Assembly (NCBI GenBank): GCA_029783825.1
Contig: JAREIK010008185.1
Coordinates: forward strand, 1 to 64,000
Source: Sapria himalayana
Lineage: Eukaryota; Streptophyta; Magnoliopsida; Malpighiales; Rafflesiaceae
Reading direction: 5' to 3'
DNA length: 64,000 nucleotides
A program made the position numbers and the translations under genes. Every line of letters starts with the position of its first letter. The stretch's first letter is position 1. The notes beneath the pieces were generated by a model that ran no database searches, was not told where the DNA came from, and saw only the letters and a list, made by a program, of their open reading frames with translations. Below are positions 59,151-64,000 of the stretch, piece after piece.

Positions 59151-60726
59151 GTTAGTATACATATAGAAATGTAGTTATAAATAGTTACATATAGTTAAAC
59201 ATATAGTTATATATAGTTATATGCATACAAGTTGTTATAAGTAGATATACATAAATGTATACAATGTTACAAACATAATATTTACATATATGTATACATA
59301 ATTAAAAATAATGTATACAAAGTATTAAAAAAGATTATATAGATTTACATATATGTATACATAATTAAAAATAAAGTTATATTTGTATATATAGAGTTAT
59401 TTATCATTATACAAATATTTATATATAGTTATACACATATAGTTAAACATATGTTGTATGTTTTTATACATATAATTATAAATATAATTATAAATATAAT
59501 TATAAATATAATTACGTGTGGTTATACATATAGTTATAGGTATAGTTAAATTTATATTTATACATGTATGTATATATATTTTTTCATATAATTTCATATA
59601 TTTATACATATAGTTATGTATAGGTATGGATATACTAAAATACATTTTTTATACTAATATATAAACATGTATATTAAATATATGTTTTTAATTATATATT
59701 TACTAAGTTATAAACAAATATATATATTTACATATATGTATCATATATGTATAGATAGTTAAAATTATAGTAATATTTAATTATATAAAGTTTTATTTAG
59801 TTTTACAAATATTATATAGAGTTATTCACATAAAAGTAAACATTATGTAGTATGTTGTTATACATGTATTATAATATAGTTACATGTGGTTATACATATA
59901 GTTACACATATAGGTATACTTATATTTATACATGTAGGTATATATATTTATTCATATAATTTTATATATTTTTACATATAGTTATGTATAGGTATAGATA
60001 TAGTAAAATACATTTTTACATACTAATATATACAAATGTATTTTAAATATAAGTTGCAAATTATAAATTTAAATATAGTTATGTATAGAGTTTGATAGTT
60101 ATACATATAATAAGATATAATTATTTATAGTTATATGTATTATACATATAGTATATAGCTATAAATATTTTTATATAGTTAAACATATAGTTATATATAG
60201 ATATATTCATACAAATAGTTATACATAAATATATAAAGTTATAAATAAATATATAATTTACATATATGTATTCATAGTTACAAATATAGTTATATTTAAT
60301 TATATAGTGTTACATAGTAATACATATATTTATATAGTTATACACATGTAGTTAAACATAATGTTGTATGTTATTATACATATAATTATAAATATAATTA
60401 ATTATGGTTATACATATAGTTACACATATAGTTATACTTATATTTATACATGTAGGTATATATATATTTTTATATAATTTTATATATATATACATATATT
60501 TATCTATAGGTATATATATGGTAAAATACATTTTTTAATATAGTAATGCGGTCTTGTATATGGTAAAATACCTATTTTTATATAATTTTATATATGGTAA
60601 ATTAAATATTATATATGTTATTATATAAAAATGTTTATTAAATATATGTTGTTAATTATATTTTTAAATATAGTTATGTATAATATTTTATAGTTATACA
60701 TATAGTCACAAACAATTATTTATATT
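59151..60726. repeat. AT-rich minisatellite (TATAGTTATACATATAGTTA type), left part
   Basis: Irregular repeats of ATAGTTATA and ATACATATA motifs. Longer copies recur: for example GTTATACATATAGTTACACA near 59888 and 60409, and TTATACATGTAGGTATATAT near 59923 and 60444. This indicates a higher-order unit of about 520 bp. No gene. Confidence 0.75.
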
Positions 60727-60743
60727 TATATGTTCTTATACCT
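60727..60743 (+). repeat. Target-site duplication, left copy
   Basis: TATATGTTCTTATACCT, identical to 61515-61531, flanks the ARF retropseudogene. Confidence 0.9.
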
Positions 60744-61514
60744 TTGGGATCCAATGGCAAAACAGAAAAAAAACAAGTTTGACTTACAATAGATTAGAAC
60801 AAAGTAAATGCAGTCTTGTATTTCAGGCATGTAATATATGAATATAAATACAATTTGAATCCCCCTAGAAACAGATTATGTCATCCACATAACAGAACAA
60901 AATTCAAAAAAAATAGGTAATGCTTTAGTCCACATTTAGATATGTCAACAAAGTTTGTCTCATCCTGCTAAAATTGTTTATGACTTGCTGGCAATATAAT
61001 TGGAAAGCTAATCAAGACCCTCGTAGAGGCCCTCGCCAGAGGTAGCACAGGTGCTCTGAATGTGCCAATGGCATTGGCAAAGAGAGTGAAGTCCTAGCTC
61101 ATCAGTAATTTTAGCTACATTCATCGCACTGGGACGAACTTACTTATTGGCGAACACGAGCAAAACTACATCTCAAAGCTTTTCCTCCTTTAGCATCCTA
61201 TGCAACTCATCTCTGGCTTCATCAACTCGATCTTTGTCATTGCTGTCCACCACAATATTAGGAATTGTGGTGACAATTTCACCAAGTTTCAACTTATACA
61301 GAATGATTTTCTTACCGCCAGCATCAAGACCTAGCATCAAAATCCTCATCTCCTTATTGGCAAACAACCTACTGAACAGCTTTGTGAATGTAAACCCCAT
61401 TTCTTCCACTAAATCTCAATCCCTTTTTCATATGGCAGTAGAGAGATCTAATGAGAAAAAGAAACAGAATTAATAGACCTCAAGAGATAGTCACCAGAGA
61501 GGGAGGTCAACCTC
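60744..61514 (-). pseudogene. ARF-family GTPase retropseudogene (internal deletion)
   Basis: This is an intronless copy of an ADP-ribosylation factor mRNA on the - strand. It starts at ATG 61400 ([18 protein letters not shown], normally [22 protein letters not shown]). The P-loop is damaged (GLDAGGKKI, where the family has GLDAAGKTT), then [13 protein letters not shown]. About 45 codons including switch I and II (WDVGGQ) are deleted. The copy resumes [22 protein letters not shown], stop, DVVLLVFANK, stop, [25 protein letters not shown] and YIASKS, ending near 60990. A 5' UTR (61401-61514) and a ~240-bp 3' UTR are present. Perfect 17-bp duplications flank it, so it inserted by target-primed reverse transcription. 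There is no poly(A) at its 3' end. Confidence 0.92.
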
Positions 61515-61531
61515 TATATGTTCTTATACCT
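61515..61531 (+). repeat. Target-site duplication, right copy
   Basis: TATATGTTCTTATACCT, identical to 60727-60743. Joining the two sides restores the surrounding minisatellite. Confidence 0.9.
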
Positions 61532-62042
61532 ATAGTATATATAATTTAAAAAAAGCTATATATAGTTAAACATATAATTATATATAGATATATTCATACA
61601 AGTAGTTATAAGTAGTTATATATAAATATATACAAAGTTATAAATAAATATATAGATTTAATTAAATGAATACATCTATGTATACAGAGATACAAATATA
61701 GTTATATTAAATTATATAGAGTATTACATAGTTATACAAATATTTATATATAGTTATACACATATAGTTATAAATTTGCATGTAGTTAAAGATATTATAA
61801 TATATACTTATACATATAGTACAATACAAATATATATAGTTATATATTATTATACATATGATATATTTTGTTAAAAATATAGTTATATAGAATTACTCAT
61901 ATAGTTATAAAATATTATATAGTTAAAAAAATAGTTATATATAGTTATTAATATAGTTATAAAAATAGTTTACATATTACAAATATAGTTAAATATAATA
62001 ATGAAGAGTTTTATATTGTTATACAAATATTTATAAATAGTT
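61532..62042. repeat. AT-rich minisatellite, right part
   Basis: The same ATAGTTATA/ATACATATA repeat resumes after the ARF insertion and runs to a Ty3/gypsy remnant at about 62043. Confidence 0.75.
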
Positions 62043-62470
62043 ACCATATATTATGATAACAACACACTCTCAATTGCCCAATTAAATTACACCACTATAA
62101 AGAAAGAACTTGTATCAATAATCTTTTCTTTTGGTAAGTTAATATCATATTTAGTGGGAACTAAAGTCATAGTATATACTAATTATTCTATAATCAAATA
62201 TCTCATAGAAAAGAAAAAAGTCAGGCCTAGATTGATTTGATGGATTTTACTTTTACAATAGTTTAACTAGAGATATTAGATAAGAAATGTACATATAATC
62301 AAAATTAAAAATAGCTTATCATGACTAGAAAAGAAGATAGCAGAGTATTTGAAGAAGATATTAGAATGATTTTTTTAGTTGAACTAATTATAGCATTGAA
62401 TGGAAATAAAATTCCATGGTATGTAGTATTGAATGAACTTTATCATTGCATATAGTTTTTTGATCAAAAT
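62043..62470 (+). pseudogene. Ty3/gypsy RNase H and linker remnant
   Basis: From 62093 the frame reads [20 protein letters not shown], then [20 protein letters not shown] and PRLI, stop, WILLLQ. This is the RNase H C-terminal half of a plant Ty3/gypsy polyprotein of the Tat/Athila-like type; the group is an inference. Further on, KIPWYVVLNELYHCI (about 62405-62450) matches the segment before integrase. Stops are frequent and no LTR or integrase was seen, so it is a fragment, unrelated in sequence to the element at 2249-9017. Confidence 0.75.
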
Positions 62471-62599
62471 TTGAGGCTAAGTGTTATAGATGGGAGATTA
62501 GTAGTATCTTGCAATAATGTGACTTTTTCCTCCCGCTCTCACGAATTTGTGGAACATGTTAATATTTATGTGCTTAATTAATTTTTTTCTCAAAATTAA

Positions 62600-63076
62600 T
62601 TTTGATATTTACATATATATATATGCATTAATATATATGTTCATATACACTGCCCTACACACACACCCACACATTTATACATCCATATACATTACTATAC
62701 ATTATATATCATCATACACATTTTTGTACTTTTTTTTATATATTCACACATGTATCTACATTTTCAAAGTTGTGTGTATACACTTGTATGCATGCATATA
62801 CTACTGTACACCTACACAAACACACATATATACTTATATACGTAATGTATTTTTAAATTTACACATGAAACTATTATATATATATATATATATATATGTT
62901 TGTGTGTGTGTGTGTGTGTAAATATATTTAAAATAAAATATTATATATTGTACACAATTTATAAAATATGGTAAATTCTTTATATTTAAAACACATATTT
63001 GTGTGTGTGTGTGTGTGTGCATGTGTGTGTGTGCGTGTGTGTGTGTGTGTGTGCGTGTGTGTGTGTGTGCGTGCAG
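62600..63076. repeat. Cluster of (TA)n, (CA)n and (GT)n microsatellites
   Basis: TATATATATA runs at about 62613-62622 and 62875-62895, (GT)n at about 62900-62919, and a longer (GT)n with GC and AT interruptions at 62999-63070. Short CACACA tracts lie between. Open frames here are artefacts. Confidence 0.9.
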
Positions 63077-64000
63077 CATATTAATGCGTAAAATGAAATT
63101 ATGAATTAAATATATGAGCTTCTTTTTTATTAAAATAGTTGTTTTTTTAATATTTATATTAAAATAATGATCATTATACTCATATAAATAAATGAAGTTG
63201 GCATATTTGTAAATTATTTTGTTTTTATAATTATGTTAAAAAAGAAAATATAGTTCATAAATAGATAATATTGTTTTTATTTGTCTAATAATTTTTTTTA
63301 TTAAAATATTAATGTTTATGATAAATTTCTACCTATTATTTATTGTTATTAATAAACTTTTAGAAACTTTAAAATTCAAACAAATATAATGTAGTGCATA
63401 TTAATGCATCCCTTTAATGTTTTGTAAAAAATCAATTATTTTTTTAATTATGTTCAAACAAAATAGATTACCATATAAATACATGAGTAAATTTTTCTAC
63501 AAGTAATTATTTTTTTTATTATATTCAAAATATATAAATAACCATATAAATATATTAATTTGTTTTTATAAATAATTATTTTTAATTTTGTTTTTCAAAT
63601 TTAATACATTACAATTTTTTTATTGTAATTAATAGATATATTTCAAAATTATTTATTTATAATAATATAACATGTTGCATATTATGAGGTGCAAATTTTA
63701 TTTTGTAAATAAATTTTATTTTTAAAGTTTTATCTTTGTAAATTAAAACTACTTCACACATATATTTTAGAAATTTTTTATAATATTTATTACACAAACA
63801 TATTGTTATTTGCTTTGAAATTTATAATATGAATTTTAACAAATGAACATTTTATTAGAAATCAATTTTAGTTAAATGATATTAAGTGAAACAAAAATAC
63901 AAACTCTAAACATATTAAATCATAATGATTTATACAAACATATAAAAATACAATAAAAATATATTGAAGGTTGAAAAAATTAATTTTAAGTTCCTAAAAT
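63077..64000. other. Plain AT-rich sequence
   Basis: Dominated by A and T with many poly-T and poly-A tracts. I see no gene, element end or repeat structure. Confidence 0.5.

Noticed and set aside
61147..61473. A + strand frame of 108 codons
   Set aside because: It is the antisense of the ARF retropseudogene.

Overview
This window looks like nuclear DNA from a land plant, most likely a flowering plant with a large, repeat-filled genome. The evidence is plant-type LINEs (ORF1 with DUF4283 and a CCHC knuckle, ORF2 ending in RNase H), a plant Ty3/gypsy element with an initiator-Met primer site, En/Spm (CACTA) transposons with TNP2 and TnpA-like genes, and fragments of plant EDR2-like, receptor-kinase and ARF genes. 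The species cannot be told from the sequence. I found no intact protein-coding gene, rRNA, tRNA or CRISPR array. Nearly everything is a mobile element, a broken gene copy or a simple repeat.

Region 1 (1-35035) is the main structure: five LINE copies (A to E), all on the + strand, in head-to-tail order. A (1-1487) is a 3' end. B (10546-17160) and D (22846-29145) are full length but decayed. C (18183-21650) is 5'-truncated and from another subfamily. E (33891-35035) is a 5' end. Each of the four visible 3' ends closes with the same block, including an AATAAA, and then runs into a long simple repeat based on the 9-mer AAGAAGAAT instead of a short poly(A). The next LINE begins inside that repeat. 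The repeats are about 2.3 kb (after A), 1.0 kb (B), 1.2 kb (C) and 4.7 kb (D). A decayed Ty3/gypsy element (2249-9017) sits inside the repeat that follows A. The simplest reading is a LINE lineage that ends in a microsatellite and inserts into that microsatellite, so that it builds arrays on its own tails.

Region 2 (35036-58880) is a CACTA complex. Two direct copies of one CACTA-type 3' end (35036-35192 and 36421-36578) are followed by a 8.9-kb element (36579-45451). Its two arms are inverted copies of the TnpA 3' end plus subterminal repeats. Between the arms lie intron-containing pieces of an EDR2-like START-domain gene (- strand) and of a receptor-like kinase gene (+ strand), so it looks like a gene-capturing (Pack-type) CACTA. 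A 5-kb GATA/TAGA array (45452-50425) is bounded exactly by CACTA ends on both sides. A related, once-autonomous element follows (50426 to about 58.9 kb), with TnpA-like and TNP2 genes on the - strand.

Region 3 (58881-64000) is AT-rich minisatellite DNA. It is interrupted by an ARF GTPase retropseudogene (60744-61514) flanked by a perfect 17-bp target-site duplication, and by a Ty3/gypsy RNase H remnant (62043-62470). The window ends in dinucleotide repeats and plain AT-rich sequence.
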